A stretch of DNA of 64,000 nucleotides from Chitinophagaceae bacterium (lineage in GTDB: Bacteria; Bacteroidota; Bacteroidia; Chitinophagales; Chitinophagaceae). The DNA lies in the NCBI GenBank assembly GCA_947476485.1, contig CANJQU010000007.1, forward strand, positions 1 through 64,000. Reading direction: 5' to 3'. How positions within the stretch are numbered: position 1 is the stretch's first letter; each line of letters opens with the position of its first letter. The translations under genes and the position numbers were made by a program. Of the stretch, positions 32,902-43,035 are shown in pieces. The notes below the pieces were generated by a model that saw nothing but the letters and a program-made list of their open reading frames with translations, did not search any database and had not been told where the DNA came from.

Positions 32902-34284
32902 CTATTTTGCTTGTGTTGCAGTATCCCACGCGGCACTACCACCATCGCCCTTCATACCATCTAATTTAAGCACAAAGCTCTTAGCAGGGAAGTATGGAGT
33001 AATGTTGATGTCCAGATATATCCTGTCTTTCTGATTAGGATCCCTTTCGAAACGCGCGATATTGAAGCTCTCAATAAGGCTGCTTGTTGTTGGGCCCTGA
33101 ACGCTGTCGAGGAACTTAGTGATCTGTTTGCGCAGATCAGCCTGGCTTGAGTTTGACCAGTTTTCAAACGCACGGCGGTTCAGGAAGTCGATCAACACCT
33201 TGTTGATGTAATCGAATACACGTACTACCGAGTAAGTCTGAAGACCGAGGTTATCGCCATTGAACAATGTCTTAGCAGAGAACGCCATTACCTTAGAATA
33301 TTCGTTAACCATTGGGATAACACCAATTCTATCGAGCATTGATATTTCTGACTTCTTAAGATCAAAGCGAACACCATCAACTTCGTTCATGCTACCGAAA
33401 GTCTTACCTGCAGATACCTGCGCTGTAGGTGTAGCGTACATTTTGCCAACAAGACAAGCAGAAGGAGGAACCATCAGGTCATCTTCTTCGCCTATTTCAG
33501 CATTTTTGCCACGACCAACTATCCAGTTGCAGGCCATCATCACATTCGACTTGAATACATCTCCACCGGAGTAGTTAGCCTCGGTGAACATATCGATAAC
33601 GTCGTCTGCCTTATCTGTTTCCAGGAAGTCGGTAACCATCATCACCTTGTTCTTATGAGCCATTCTTGCCCATTTTTCAACCACTTTGTTTGAACCCAAA
33701 TAACCAGGAACGCACATAAGCGAGTAGTTATTTCTGAGGTCAAGGCGGTCATAGTTCTGGCTAAGCTCGTTGCCGATAAAGTCAATGAACCTAGGATTGT
33801 CAAGGTCTTTCAAACTGTCAAGCGCAGCGTTTACAAACGTTACGTTCTTAACCTTGTCTGACTGACAATTTGCATAGAACAGAGAAACAGAGCGATAAGA
33901 TGTCTCCAGCTCACGAGTAGCTTCCAATGCTTTCTTGAGGTTTTTCTTCAAGGTTGCGTTTGCAACTTCTGTTTTAGAGTTGCACTTTTCAACCATGTCG
34001 TTAATGTCCTGCGCTTCAGAAACGAGGCTCATCCAAAGCTGCAATTTCTTCTTCAGATCTGCGCGCTCTTGTTTTTTGCCTTCTTCTGTAAGGAATATAT
34101 TCTTCCTTGCTTTACGCTCGGGGTTTAAGCTTGCAACACCATCTACTGCTGTCTCGAGAAACTCAAATCCACCAAACTTTGATAATTTGCCTAAACTTTG
34201 CTCCAGCGTCTGGGTGGGGTTGGCAAGCTTCTCCGGCGCCTTATACTCCGCCGTCTGGGCGGATTGTTCCAATTCTTCTGCCAT
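32902..34284 (-). CDS. tssC: TssC, T6SS sheath large subunit (DUF5458 type)
   Basis: 460 aa, matching the DUF5458-type TssC of the Bacteroidota T6SSiii. Recognisable stretches are KARKNIFLTEEGKKQERADL, SLMCVPGYLGSNKVVEKWAR, GKMYATPTAQVSAGKTFGSM and the C-terminal YLDINITPYFPAKSFVLKL that lines the sheath. It pairs with TssB upstream (40-base gap) to form the contractile sheath. No unusual features. Confidence 0.93.
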   Translation of the reverse strand: MAEELEQSAQTAEYKAPEKLANPTQTLEQSLGKLSKFGGFEFLETAVDGVASLNPERKARKNIFLTEEGKKQERADLKKKLQLWMSLVSEAQDINDMVEKCNSKTEVANATLKKNLKKALEATRELETSYRSVSLFYANCQSDKVKNVTFVNAALDSLKDLDNPRFIDFIGNELSQNYDRLDLRNNYSLMCVPGYLGSNKVVEKWARMAHKNKVMMVTDFLETDKADDVIDMFTEANYSGGDVFKSNVMMACNWIVGRGKNAEIGEEDDLMVPPSACLVGKMYATPTAQVSAGKTFGSMNEVDGVRFDLKKSEISMLDRIGVIPMVNEYSKVMAFSAKTLFNGDNLGLQTYSVVRVFDYINKVLIDFLNRRAFENWSNSSQADLRKQITKFLDSVQGPTTSSLIESFNIARFERDPNQKDRIYLDINITPYFPAKSFVLKLDGMKGDGGSAAWDTATQAK

Positions 34285-34324
34285 GATTTTTATTTTTTAA
34301 ACGTTTTTTAATTTTTGTCAGTTA

Positions 34325-34771
34325 TTATTTCGCATTGTCCAATTCCTGTATCAGCGCATTCAATGCATCGATAAAAGCTGCTTTTGTATCGGGATTGTCC
34401 AATACATTCTTCATAAGCTTGTTGGTCTTGAGCTGCTTCATCATTTTCTGATACTGATCCTGCTGAACATTCAGGTCAGACAAAAACTTGCTTTGCTTAG
34501 TAATATTGTTTGCACCAAAATCGCCAACGTTATTAAAGCGAAGATCTTCGTTAACTGTTGATCCTTCTGCATTTTCAAACTCAACAGCCACCTGTGGTTT
34601 AAAATGTTCAAACACTTGCTCGGTTGAAGTCAGGTTATAAACAGCTTCCGGCTTTACAGCATCGTCGGCAGTTAATTTCTGAACAAACATGGTTCTATTC
34701 TGGGCAATCTCTGCCATTCCCTCGGACGCGGTCTGCTCAACGGCATTACCGCCTACATCGTAATTGTACAT
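34325..34771 (-). CDS. tssB: TssB, T6SS sheath small subunit
   Basis: 148 aa, beginning MYNYDVGGNAVEQTASEG. The body has AVEFENAEGSTVNEDLRFNN, corresponding to the TssB strand/insert region, and an acidic/hydrophobic C-terminus (KAAFIDALNALIQELDNAK). Immediately upstream of tssC and downstream of the ClpV gene, as expected. TssB interlocks with TssC in every sheath ring. Confidence 0.9.
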   Translation of the reverse strand: MYNYDVGGNAVEQTASEGMAEIAQNRTMFVQKLTADDAVKPEAVYNLTSTEQVFEHFKPQVAVEFENAEGSTVNEDLRFNNVGDFGANNITKQSKFLSDLNVQQDQYQKMMKQLKTNKLMKNVLDNPDTKAAFIDALNALIQELDNAK

Positions 34772-34835
34772 AATAGTTTATTTTTTTGTATGGTAAATTT
34801 AGAAAAGAAAACGAACAAACAAAAATTATTTACAA

Positions 34836-37328
34836 TTATTTTTCGATTAAAAATTTGACTTCGCCTTCTTCGTCCAATTCTACTTTTATTTTTTCGCCTT
34901 TGCTCACTGCATTCGTGACAATAAGCTTAGAAATGGGTCTTCTGAGGTGGGTGCGGATCACTCCGGATATCTGGCGTGCACCGTATTTAGGTGTAAATCC
35001 GGTAAGCGCTATCTTAGTTTTCGCGTCATCGGTAATCTCAAGACTTATATTTTGTTTGTCCAGGCTGTCAAGCAGACTTTTCATCTGTATCTCCAGTATT
35101 TTGACAACATTTTTCTCGCTGATAGGTGCAAACGGGATAATCTCGGTAAGACGAGCAAGGAACTCCGGACGGAAGTGTTTCGTCATTATTTCCATTAGTT
35201 GCGAAGATTTCGGAACGATGTCCTTACCAAACTGCTCAACGATCCATTCGCTACCTATATTGGATGTGAATATGATAAGTGAGTTTGAGAAGTCGCCCTC
35301 TTTACCCAACCTATCATGCATTTTTCCTTCGTCAAGTATCTGCAGGAATATATCGAAAACTGAAGGGTGTGCTTTCTCGATCTCATCGAACAATACAACA
35401 GAATAAGGTTGCTGGCGGATCTTGTTTACGAGCATACCGCCTTCTTCGTATCCAACGTATCCGGGAGGCGCACCATACAGTAAAGCCGCAGAATGCTCTT
35501 CTTTAAACTCGGACATATCAAACCGTATCATCGCCTTCTCGTCGTTGAAAAGGAAATCGGCAATAGCTTTTGTTATTTCGGTCTTACCTGTACCTGTAGG
35601 ACCCAGCAGGAAGAATGAACCTATAGGCTGACCCGGTTTGTTGAGGCCGCTACGCGACTCTACGATAGCATCGCTCAGCGCCTTTACCGCCAGATCCTGC
35701 CCGACAACACGCTTTTTGATGATATTTTCCATTTCCATCAGCTTTTGCTGCTCCTTGGCCTGTATCTTTCCCATCGGGATACCGGTTTTGAAAGCAACTA
35801 TTGCAGCGAGCTCCTGCAGCCCTACTGCATCTTTCTTATCCTTTGAAAACTCTTTCAGGGAACTGAGGCTTGATGTAAGGTAGCTTTCTATTTCTGCAAC
35901 CGTTTCCACTTTTTCAACATCTATAACATCAGTGAGGCGGCCATAAAGTACGGGGCTCAGCCTGTTTTTCAATGAGCGGTGATACCACTTATAGTTATTC
36001 AGCTTATCAACCTCATGCGAATCTTTGTCATTTATCAAAACATCAAACCCGATGGTCAGGTCATCCAGTTCGATATTAGAGGTATCATTCATCATCTTAA
36101 TAGCGGCCATTGTCCTATCCAGCAGGTCAACTGCAGAATCGGGTAGCCTGCGGTCCTTGATATAACGTTTTGCAAGGCGAACGCACTCAGACAGTACTTC
36201 CTTATCAACTTTCAAATCATGGTGCTCCTCAAACGCCGGACATAATTTTTCAAGCATCTTAGATGAAGTAGTCACGTCCGGCTCGTCGACCTTTACGATC
36301 TCAAATCTCCGGCTGAATGCCTGCTCCGGCTCTATTATCTTACGATATTCGTCGAGCGTTGTTGCACCGATCACAGTAAGCTCACCTCTGGCAAGCTCTG
36401 GTTTAAGCAAGTTTGCCACACCAGCACCTGCCTGGCCCTTAGGGTCAAGAATGGTATGTATCTCGTCAATAAAAAGTATAGCCTTATCAAACTGCTTAAC
36501 TTCTTTGATGATGCTTTTCAGCCTTTCTTCTACTTCACCTTTGTAGGAAGCTCCGGCAAACAGAGCGCCCAGGTCAAGCTCAAATAAGGAGGCGCCTTTT
36601 AAATGATCAGGTACATTATTCTCAACGATACTAAGCGCGAAGCCATCAACAAGGGCTGTTTTTCCAACACCTGGATCGCCAGTAATCATCACGTTTGGCT
36701 TTGTTCTGCGGCCAAGAATTTCCAGCATCATGCGCGTTTCCCTGTCGCGGCCTATGATGGGGTCTATTTTCCCTTCTTTAGCGAGCGATATTTTATCGAT
36801 GCAATATTTTAGGATAGCGGTATTGCCGGGCTTAGCCTGGCCGGGTGCACCGTTCTCAGATCCACCGCCGCCCATGCCTACCGCGGCCTTCATGGAACTG
36901 TCATTCACATACAGGTCCATTATTTCCTTTTCACGGAGCGGGAATGATTTTAACTGATCTGCGGGGAAGCCAACGTTGGGCTTAACGATCGCAGTGAGTA
37001 CGCAGATAGGCGTGATATCATCCAAGCCCAATTTGAGGCGGATGTTATCAGCCTCTTCAAATACTGTGGCGACCTTGTCGTCTGCGGGGATGGATTCAAC
37101 TACTTTACCCGATTTAGGGCATTCGTCAATTTTGATCTCAGCCCATTCTTTCATGTAACTTACGTCTTTGTCCATTGACTGGAGAAAAGGATGCAAGCCG
37201 GATTCCTTATGCAATAAGCCAATGAGCATATGCGGCAATGAGAATTTTTCATTCTTATTTTCTTTTGCCAACGACTGTGCGATCTGAATTGACGTTTTCA
37301 ATGAATCGCTAAAGGAAAGAGTTGTCAT
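34836..37328 (-). CDS. tssH: TssH (ClpV), AAA+ ATPase for sheath recycling
   Basis: 830 aa with the ClpB/ClpV plan. An N-domain (LPHMLIGLLHKESG) is followed by AAA1 with Walker A GDPGVGKTALV (about residue 215) and Walker B AILFIDEIH. A shortened middle region precedes AAA2 with Walker A GPTGTGKTEITK (about 575), Walker B VVLFDEIEKAHPSVF and the ClpB C-terminal domain (ARQISGVIRTHLRRPISKLI). It unfolds contracted TssC for reuse. It lies between tssO and tssB, preceded by a hairpin. ClpB proper is excluded by the short middle domain and the context. Confidence 0.93.
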   Translation of the reverse strand: MTTLSFSDSLKTSIQIAQSLAKENKNEKFSLPHMLIGLLHKESGLHPFLQSMDKDVSYMKEWAEIKIDECPKSGKVVESIPADDKVATVFEEADNIRLKLGLDDITPICVLTAIVKPNVGFPADQLKSFPLREKEIMDLYVNDSSMKAAVGMGGGGSENGAPGQAKPGNTAILKYCIDKISLAKEGKIDPIIGRDRETRMMLEILGRRTKPNVMITGDPGVGKTALVDGFALSIVENNVPDHLKGASLFELDLGALFAGASYKGEVEERLKSIIKEVKQFDKAILFIDEIHTILDPKGQAGAGVANLLKPELARGELTVIGATTLDEYRKIIEPEQAFSRRFEIVKVDEPDVTTSSKMLEKLCPAFEEHHDLKVDKEVLSECVRLAKRYIKDRRLPDSAVDLLDRTMAAIKMMNDTSNIELDDLTIGFDVLINDKDSHEVDKLNNYKWYHRSLKNRLSPVLYGRLTDVIDVEKVETVAEIESYLTSSLSSLKEFSKDKKDAVGLQELAAIVAFKTGIPMGKIQAKEQQKLMEMENIIKKRVVGQDLAVKALSDAIVESRSGLNKPGQPIGSFFLLGPTGTGKTEITKAIADFLFNDEKAMIRFDMSEFKEEHSAALLYGAPPGYVGYEEGGMLVNKIRQQPYSVVLFDEIEKAHPSVFDIFLQILDEGKMHDRLGKEGDFSNSLIIFTSNIGSEWIVEQFGKDIVPKSSQLMEIMTKHFRPEFLARLTEIIPFAPISEKNVVKILEIQMKSLLDSLDKQNISLEITDDAKTKIALTGFTPKYGARQISGVIRTHLRRPISKLIVTNAVSKGEKIKVELDEEGEVKFLIEK

Positions 37329-37370
37329 GTTTTATTGTATTAAATGGTGAAATGTATCTGTTAAGTGAAA

Positions 37371-37389
37371 CGCCTGCCGGAAGCAGGCG
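37371..37389 (-). terminator. Short GC hairpin between tssO and tssH
   Basis: CGCCTGC (37371-37377) and GCAGGCG (37383-37389) pair around a 5-base loop in the 160-base tssO-tssH gap. On the minus strand a weak T-tract (TTTCACTT) follows. It may attenuate transcription or set an mRNA processing site inside the operon; the gap is also long enough for an internal promoter ahead of tssH. Confidence 0.45.
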
Positions 37390-37489
37390 TATATTTTAAA
37401 AATAAGTATCCAATTTTAGTGTTTAACTAACACAAAGAAAATGCTGCAGTAAAACATTTCAAACCCCGGGATGCAGAACAATAGTCTTT

Positions 37490-37996
37490 CTATTTACTAT
37501 GCATTGCATTAATCATATCCAGCTTATCGGTTTTATCTTTGCATTCTTTCAACTCTGTTTGCATTTTGAGCAAGTCGCCGTTTACTTTCTTATTTTCGGC
37601 GGCAGTTTTTGACAAACGGTCTGCATCTACAAAGTAGTCACTGTAAGTTTTTTGAAGTGTCTTAATTAAGCCTCCGGTATCCGCTTTAGCATCTGATCCC
37701 AACTTAGCAATAGCCGTTGTGATATTAGAGCCTACAAGCTGCGCATTGACGTTTGAACCATTATTAAGCGATACGATATCTTTATCGATGTCAGCAAGTT
37801 GTTTTACAAGCACACGCTGTGTATGCTCAAACTCAGTAAAGGTGGTCAGTTTCTCCTGCTGCTCCCGGCCTATTTCCACGGGTGTTTCATAGTATGCGCA
37901 GAAAATAATACCTATTGGCAGAAAGCAAAGTGCAAATACTATAAATAAAAATTGCCATAGTGACTTAGAACGCTCTTTTGTGTTAATTGGTTTCAT
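37490..37996 (-). CDS. tssO: TssO, T6SSiii membrane component
   Basis: 168 aa with one N-terminal membrane helix (about residues 14-35, WQFLFIVFALCFLPIGIIF) preceded by a basic cytoplasmic tail. A periplasmic helical/coiled-coil part follows (EKLTTFTEFEHTQRVLVKQL, later KTYSDYFVDADRLSKTAAE). This matches TssO of the Bacteroidota system, one of the subunits thought to replace TssJLM. 17 bases after tssK. Confidence 0.82.
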   Translation of the reverse strand: MKPINTKERSKSLWQFLFIVFALCFLPIGIIFCAYYETPVEIGREQQEKLTTFTEFEHTQRVLVKQLADIDKDIVSLNNGSNVNAQLVGSNITTAIAKLGSDAKADTGGLIKTLQKTYSDYFVDADRLSKTAAENKKVNGDLLKMQTELKECKDKTDKLDMINAMHSK

Positions 37997-38013
37997 AAAT
38001 TGGAATTAGTATA

Positions 38014-39177
38014 TTAATCAAATATTGAGAATTTCTTTGGTTTGTCTTTTTGTGTTTCAATGGTACGCTGCGGTCCGACATCGAACTTTTCATTCCTGCG
38101 GTTAATGAGCTTGAGGTCTTTCAGTTTTTCAAGCAGATCGCTCCACGTGGTGAGGAAGTAAATGAGCGGCTGGAATGAGCCGTAGATATCATCGTGCGTG
38201 TAGTCTGCATCAATCGCATTGCCCAATATTTCCTCGAATTTTGTCGGGCTAATGTCATTCATCTCCCTGAAGTGCTGTAATACTTCCTCTTTCTCTTTAT
38301 CAGAGATGATATTCAGAGAAATCTTAATTGCATTCGCAAGCTGAACGATGGCATTTGCCAGATAAACAGGCGACTGCGAGTGGAACATTGTCCGGAAGTA
38401 GAAAAACTCAGAAGCTATGAGCCTCATGTTACTCTCGCATAGCTTCCTGATATTTTGTCCCAGTACGGTATTCTGACCGTCGATATAAGTTTTCTGAATA
38501 ATTTCAGTGCAATAGTCCTGAATGTGCGTAAAATGCTCCCCGACGTTGTTGTAAATCTGCCGGGTGCCTGGATGTGCACTTACAAAAGCACACGGAGGAA
38601 TGTAATTAGCATCTCTTACCAGTTCCTCGTTTTTCACGTTGAAGCGGGCGATGGGGAAATGGAACGCCCCAAGGCTGGAAGTGTTCAGCGACTCTTCCGT
38701 AATAAGATTCAACTTGTAAGTATTGATACTGTAAGGGTTCCTCGGAGGGTATTCATCTACTGCCGGCTCACCAAACGGAAGACGAGTGAAAGGATCAACA
38801 CTGATAACAGCGAGGTAAGACGAAACATTTCTCCTGCGGTCGTCCATGTTTGACGCAGTAAATATTTCGTTGTCGCTCACCAGTTCAGGATCAACACCCG
38901 GAATTATCTCTATGCGGCACCCTCCAATAGTGATGGCGCGGCACAGTTTTACGCTAATCTTGAATTTCTTTGACTGCGATGATAATACTTCACACTCGAT
39001 GGCATTTTTTTCTCCCGGCTCGGGGCTAAGCAGCCCATAGCTATTTGCGGATACCACAATAGCTGACACATCCCTCAAAAGATCCAAAACAGCGCTTTCA
39101 CTATTACTAAAGTGATGACGGCTGATCTTCATCCCGTCGATCCAATTTGTAAGGTGATATTGCAGTTTAGGTAACAT
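38014..39177 (-). CDS. tssK: TssK, T6SS baseplate connector
   Basis: 387 aa. The N-terminal shell region has LPKLQYHLTNWIDGMKISRHHF, corresponding to the TssK W-x-x-G-M-x-L-x-x-x-H-F start, and the middle includes FPIARFNVKNEELVRDANYIPP. A C-terminal helical domain ends with PKKFSIFD. TssK trimers join the baseplate wedges to the membrane complex; here the partner would be TssN/TssO rather than TssL/TssM. Shorter than proteobacterial TssK (about 440 aa), as is usual in this subtype. Confidence 0.9.
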   Translation of the reverse strand: MLPKLQYHLTNWIDGMKISRHHFSNSESAVLDLLRDVSAIVVSANSYGLLSPEPGEKNAIECEVLSSQSKKFKISVKLCRAITIGGCRIEIIPGVDPELVSDNEIFTASNMDDRRRNVSSYLAVISVDPFTRLPFGEPAVDEYPPRNPYSINTYKLNLITEESLNTSSLGAFHFPIARFNVKNEELVRDANYIPPCAFVSAHPGTRQIYNNVGEHFTHIQDYCTEIIQKTYIDGQNTVLGQNIRKLCESNMRLIASEFFYFRTMFHSQSPVYLANAIVQLANAIKISLNIISDKEKEEVLQHFREMNDISPTKFEEILGNAIDADYTHDDIYGSFQPLIYFLTTWSDLLEKLKDLKLINRRNEKFDVGPQRTIETQKDKPKKFSIFD

Positions 39178-39266
39178 TATTTTTAATAAATTTTAGTGTT
39201 GGTGTCAGAAAAACAAACGTATAAAATATAAGTTAGGAAATCAAAAGTTAGCAAAAATAAATTAAA

Positions 39267-40106
39267 TTAAACTAATCCGACGCGGCGTGCAATGATGACA
39301 TTTTTTTCGCTGATCTGATTGTCGGAAATAGATACATCCGGATCTATATACTTCGCTGTTCCAAAAAAGGAAGGTTTTACATAAAAAATCCAGCCGTGCG
39401 GAGAATTATCCGAGTCGAGATATTGGATCGGCTCCTGGTCGAACTTGTGATTGTAGTTTTCAATGAACGACATAAACCAATCGCCAAACATCATACCCAA
39501 TGGAGCCTTGGCCTTACTGTTAACCAATCTATTGTCATTGATCGATTTGGAAAATTCCATTTCGAGCATAAATACCTTGCTGGTATCGATCTTATCGAAG
39601 TCAATTTCCTTTTCTTCATCGGGATAATACCAAACCTTGTATATCTCCTGTGGTATCTCGGTGAAGGCTTCAAAGCTGGTAAGGAAAAACTGAGGTAAAA
39701 CAAATGTAAATATCGACAAGGAGAAATAAGGCGCCAAGCCCATGGAATTGAAACGATTGAACACCAAAGTAAACCCGATCATTCCAAAGGTTGCATTAGC
39801 AAGCACAAACAATATCTTGCCTACTTTTTCATTTGCCAACTCTCCCCAGAAATTCTTTTTGAGCAGATAACTAACAAGATAACCAAGACCGAAGAATACG
39901 ACTTGCAAGATGAAGAACCAGGTCATAGAATCGGTTGCGGAGGATACTTTTCCAAGGAATCCACAGGCAGACATAATAACGGCAAACAGCAAGAAAAACA
40001 ACACTACTCTCATGTTCATCATTTGTCCGCCATTCTTATTTTGAACGAACAGCGTGATGAAACTCACTAAAAATATAATGGCTAAAATAACAACGTAGAC
40101 TAACAT
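39267..40106 (-). CDS. tssN: TssN, T6SSiii inner-membrane protein
   Basis: 279 aa. About five hydrophobic helices fill the first 145 residues (VYVVILAIIFLVSFITLF, VVLFFLLFAVIMSACGFLG, WFFILQVVFFGLGYLVSYLL and two more). A cytoplasmic domain follows, containing VWYYPDEEKEIDFDKID and LGMMFGDWFMSFIENYNHK. This is the layout of TssN, specific to the Bacteroidota T6SS and presumed to anchor the baseplate in the inner membrane. Located between tssG and tssK. Confidence 0.85.
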   Translation of the reverse strand: MLVYVVILAIIFLVSFITLFVQNKNGGQMMNMRVVLFFLLFAVIMSACGFLGKVSSATDSMTWFFILQVVFFGLGYLVSYLLKKNFWGELANEKVGKILFVLANATFGMIGFTLVFNRFNSMGLAPYFSLSIFTFVLPQFFLTSFEAFTEIPQEIYKVWYYPDEEKEIDFDKIDTSKVFMLEMEFSKSINDNRLVNSKAKAPLGMMFGDWFMSFIENYNHKFDQEPIQYLDSDNSPHGWIFYVKPSFFGTAKYIDPDVSISDNQISEKNVIIARRVGLV

Positions 40107-40124
40107 CTTTTAAAAAATTTGAGC

Positions 40125-41066
40125 TTAAATGTATGAATTAAATCCTAAAAAATTACTTTCTTCCGGTATTGATGTTTTAAAATCCCTGCAAGAATCGTCC
40201 GGCAGCAATGTTATGTTCACATCTGCACCTACCGGAAAAAAATAAGGTAATACAAAATCCAGTACATTGCTGCACTTTCCGTTTTTTTCGAAATCTTCGT
40301 AACGATCAAAATGGATGTTATAAATGGTAAGATTGTACGAAAAAGTATGTACCAGGCAGCTATCGGAGATCACGCTATCGACCCCGAGAATTGCCTGGTT
40401 AAGCTTTGCTGAAGACGCGCCCCTGCTCAGTAACTGGGGCCGGTTTTTCTGCGCAGTCACGACTATTTTGTAATTGAGAATTTTAGTCAGCGTCTGTGAA
40501 ATGAGCTTTATATCTGCGCGAATCTTGTTTGATAACGGCAGGATATACAATAATGTCAACACCTGGATATCGGTGAGAACACTGCTGTCTCCGTAAAAAT
40601 ATTCGAAAAAGGCTCTTGTCGTTTCGTGGTTTTTGTTGTTATACAGCTCACGTTCAATTATCTCAAGCTGCAACGAAAAGTGAAGGAATTCGTTTTCAAA
40701 CGTACCAAAAAATGTACGTGCATTTTCCTCCTGCTTTCTGTGTATCGCGAACTCATTGGCGTAGTTCTGTTCACTGGTTTTCTGAGTCTTGGCATGGGTT
40801 ATGCCGTCGGGCAGCATGTCATAAAGCCCCTCCCTGTTGAGCTCAATTACAAGTTTATCCGGTTCATTGTCATTTTCCTCCCAAACAATATTGTTGATAT
40901 CCTTCGAAATAAACCGCCTGAACAAACTGACGTTCCTGAAATAAAGATCCTCTCTTGGAAAGCCATGTTCGATCAGCTCTGAAGCAACCACAGTGGCCTT
41001 GTAATCCTCGCGGATGTGCAATATCTCTGAGAGCAGTACTCCTTTATCTACTTTGATACTGGCCAT
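40125..41066 (-). CDS. tssG: TssG, T6SS baseplate wedge subunit
   Basis: 313 aa, with VVASELIEHGFPREDLYFRN and FFEYFYGDSSVLTDIQVLTL, fitting the N-terminal and middle regions of Bacteroidota TssG. The C-terminus has DVNITLLPDDSC and a final FLGFNSYI. Assignment rests on these patterns and on being the only remaining baseplate gene in the operon. The start is 1 base after the stop codon of the TPR gene. Usually pairs 2:1 with TssF in the wedge. Confidence 0.8.
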   Translation of the reverse strand: MASIKVDKGVLLSEILHIREDYKATVVASELIEHGFPREDLYFRNVSLFRRFISKDINNIVWEENDNEPDKLVIELNREGLYDMLPDGITHAKTQKTSEQNYANEFAIHRKQEENARTFFGTFENEFLHFSLQLEIIERELYNNKNHETTRAFFEYFYGDSSVLTDIQVLTLLYILPLSNKIRADIKLISQTLTKILNYKIVVTAQKNRPQLLSRGASSAKLNQAILGVDSVISDSCLVHTFSYNLTIYNIHFDRYEDFEKNGKCSNVLDFVLPYFFPVGADVNITLLPDDSCRDFKTSIPEESNFLGFNSYI

Positions 41067-41067
41067 A

Positions 41068-43014
41068 TTACTTTCCGTTATTTAGCTGGTCAAGGTCCTT
41101 CTGATATGCGGGATTGGGAGGAACTCCGTATTTATCACACCATGTTTTATAGGTATAATAGTCTTTGCCTGCATTATCGTTATATCCGCCAAGGTGGTAG
41201 CACTCGCCCCGGTAGAGGTAATAGAGAAAGTACTTACCCTGATCTATGTTAATACAATTGGTATAGTATTTAATAGCATCATCGTATTTTTTGGCGCGCT
41301 GCAGAATATCTGCCAATTCGCTATTCCACAAGAACCAATTCATGTTCTTGTTGTTATCAATAATAGATATTGCCAGCTCCATTTCGCGGATCGCTTCGTC
41401 CTGGTATTTCGTCCAGTCCTTTTGCCTCAGCGTTTTGCCGTACCAGTAATGGGCATCTGCATACTTGTCGTTTATTTCAATTGATTTCTGCAATTGTTCA
41501 ATAGCTTTGGCGTAGTCCCTCCGTTCAAAATAGCAGCAACCAAGATAGCAGTATGCCTGGAAGTAACCGGGGTTCTGGTTAATTGCTGAACGGAATGAAT
41601 CTATAGCCTCAAGGAAGCTGTTTTTTTTATATAAGCTCATCGCCTTGCAATAAGTTGCTTCGCTATGAATGGGCTTCAACGCGGGGTCGTCCTTGTAAAG
41701 GGATTTATTGATATAGTTCACAAAACATGCGTACGCGCTGTCATAGGCCGGAGCGGTACTTTTTGATTCGAAATACCGTCCCTGCCAAAAATATATGTCG
41801 ATATTAGCAGGATCATTCCGGATGGCTATATTAAAATCATTGCGGGCATCAGCGTCCCGGCCAAGCATTACATAGGATTTTGCCCTGCCCAGGTAAAGGT
41901 CTGAGTTCTCGGGATCGCTCCTTATCGCCGTATTATAGCTCAAAACAGCCTGGTCATAAAGGCCTTTGTCGTAGGCCGCATCCATTTCCTTCTGAACGTA
42001 TATTTTATCTTCAAGTCGCGTTATACGGTCGGGGATCGATTTATCTGACAGGTCACATTCCCTCGAAAAAACATAATAAGCTTTGGCTTCCTCGTATTTA
42101 TGATTGTCTTCGATCTCTTTCGCCCTCCTTTTCAGTACACTATGAAAAAAGCTGTCTGTCTCCATTGTAACAGTGCTCCTGATCTGCGCCTTAAGCTTAG
42201 AAAACAAGCTGTTTGCTTCACCGACGAACTTAGGTGACCCCTGAGCTTCCTTCAGATATCTGTATGCATCTGCATATTTATTTTCAGACAGTGCATAGGT
42301 TCCCTTCAGCAAGTATGATCTGTAATAGGTTTCATCTCTTTCAATCCGGATTTCAGGTGCCGCATTCGCATTTGAATTCACGATCGGAATATTTCTGCTT
42401 CCATCGTCAACGGCAGCTTTGGGGTCCTCGAATTTCACCGAGTTGATGTATGCCTGCCATTGATCCCCGTCGCCTTTTTTGTTAAAGAACACCTCTGCCA
42501 CCCTATAGCTCCTACTGTAGGGTTTGCCATCCATACTTTTCCCTTTGAATATCTGGCTATAGTGCATCTTGACATATGCCATCTTGTTATCTGCTCTCAT
42601 AATTGGCGAGGCAGATTTCAAAGTAAATTCGATAGAATTATCGATTGTCGTATGGTAATAACTGTTGAATGATGTCAGGTAGTCTTCGATCGACTCCTCA
42701 TGTTTTCCGGGAATGAGGCTTTCGGGGTCGGTATCCCCTTCAATGTTTATTTTTTTACTCAGGAAAATATTGTTTGGCTGTTCGATATTGTTACTGATAC
42801 TTTCCTTTCTGTCGCCCTCCGAGTTAGTTGGGTCTGCGAGAAAATTCAGTAATGTAACAAATGACCTGTTACCAATAAGAATATCCCGGGCTGCCGCATA
42901 CATACTGGCCGTATCCCGGACGGTCAGTGTCTTTTGTGCATAGATATCCTGAAAGGGGAATAAACAGAGCAGCATAACAATAGCGCCCTTTTTACAAAAT
43001 TTATAGAACATCAT
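41068..43014 (-). CDS. Exported TPR protein of the T6SSiii operon
   Basis: 648 aa with a signal peptide (KGAIVMLLCLFPFQDIYAQ). Residues about 90-200 look like an NTF2-like fold (SFNSYYHTTIDNSIEFTLKS, YVKMHYSQIFKGKSMDGKPY). The rest (about 225-640) is a string of eight or more TPR-type helix pairs (for example YLGRAKSYVMLGRDADARND and AHYWYGKTLRQKDWTKYQ). It should lie in the periplasm and could scaffold the membrane complex. It may correspond to one of the named subunits TssP, TssQ or TssR, but I cannot assign which. It sits between the 287-aa exported protein and tssG in the operon. Confidence 0.8.
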   Translation of the reverse strand: MMFYKFCKKGAIVMLLCLFPFQDIYAQKTLTVRDTASMYAAARDILIGNRSFVTLLNFLADPTNSEGDRKESISNNIEQPNNIFLSKKINIEGDTDPESLIPGKHEESIEDYLTSFNSYYHTTIDNSIEFTLKSASPIMRADNKMAYVKMHYSQIFKGKSMDGKPYSRSYRVAEVFFNKKGDGDQWQAYINSVKFEDPKAAVDDGSRNIPIVNSNANAAPEIRIERDETYYRSYLLKGTYALSENKYADAYRYLKEAQGSPKFVGEANSLFSKLKAQIRSTVTMETDSFFHSVLKRRAKEIEDNHKYEEAKAYYVFSRECDLSDKSIPDRITRLEDKIYVQKEMDAAYDKGLYDQAVLSYNTAIRSDPENSDLYLGRAKSYVMLGRDADARNDFNIAIRNDPANIDIYFWQGRYFESKSTAPAYDSAYACFVNYINKSLYKDDPALKPIHSEATYCKAMSLYKKNSFLEAIDSFRSAINQNPGYFQAYCYLGCCYFERRDYAKAIEQLQKSIEINDKYADAHYWYGKTLRQKDWTKYQDEAIREMELAISIIDNNKNMNWFLWNSELADILQRAKKYDDAIKYYTNCINIDQGKYFLYYLYRGECYHLGGYNDNAGKDYYTYKTWCDKYGVPPNPAYQKDLDQLNNGK

Positions 43015-43035
43015 AACCTTTAGTAAAATTTGCTG

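Noticed and set aside
34786-35406. 206-codon plus-strand frame inside clpV
   Set aside because: Lies over the conserved AAA2 domain of ClpV. Composition is Ser/Leu/Phe-rich with no domain.
34836-37328. Housekeeping ClpB chaperone
   Set aside because: Short middle region, and its place between tssO and tssB identifies it as ClpV (TssH).
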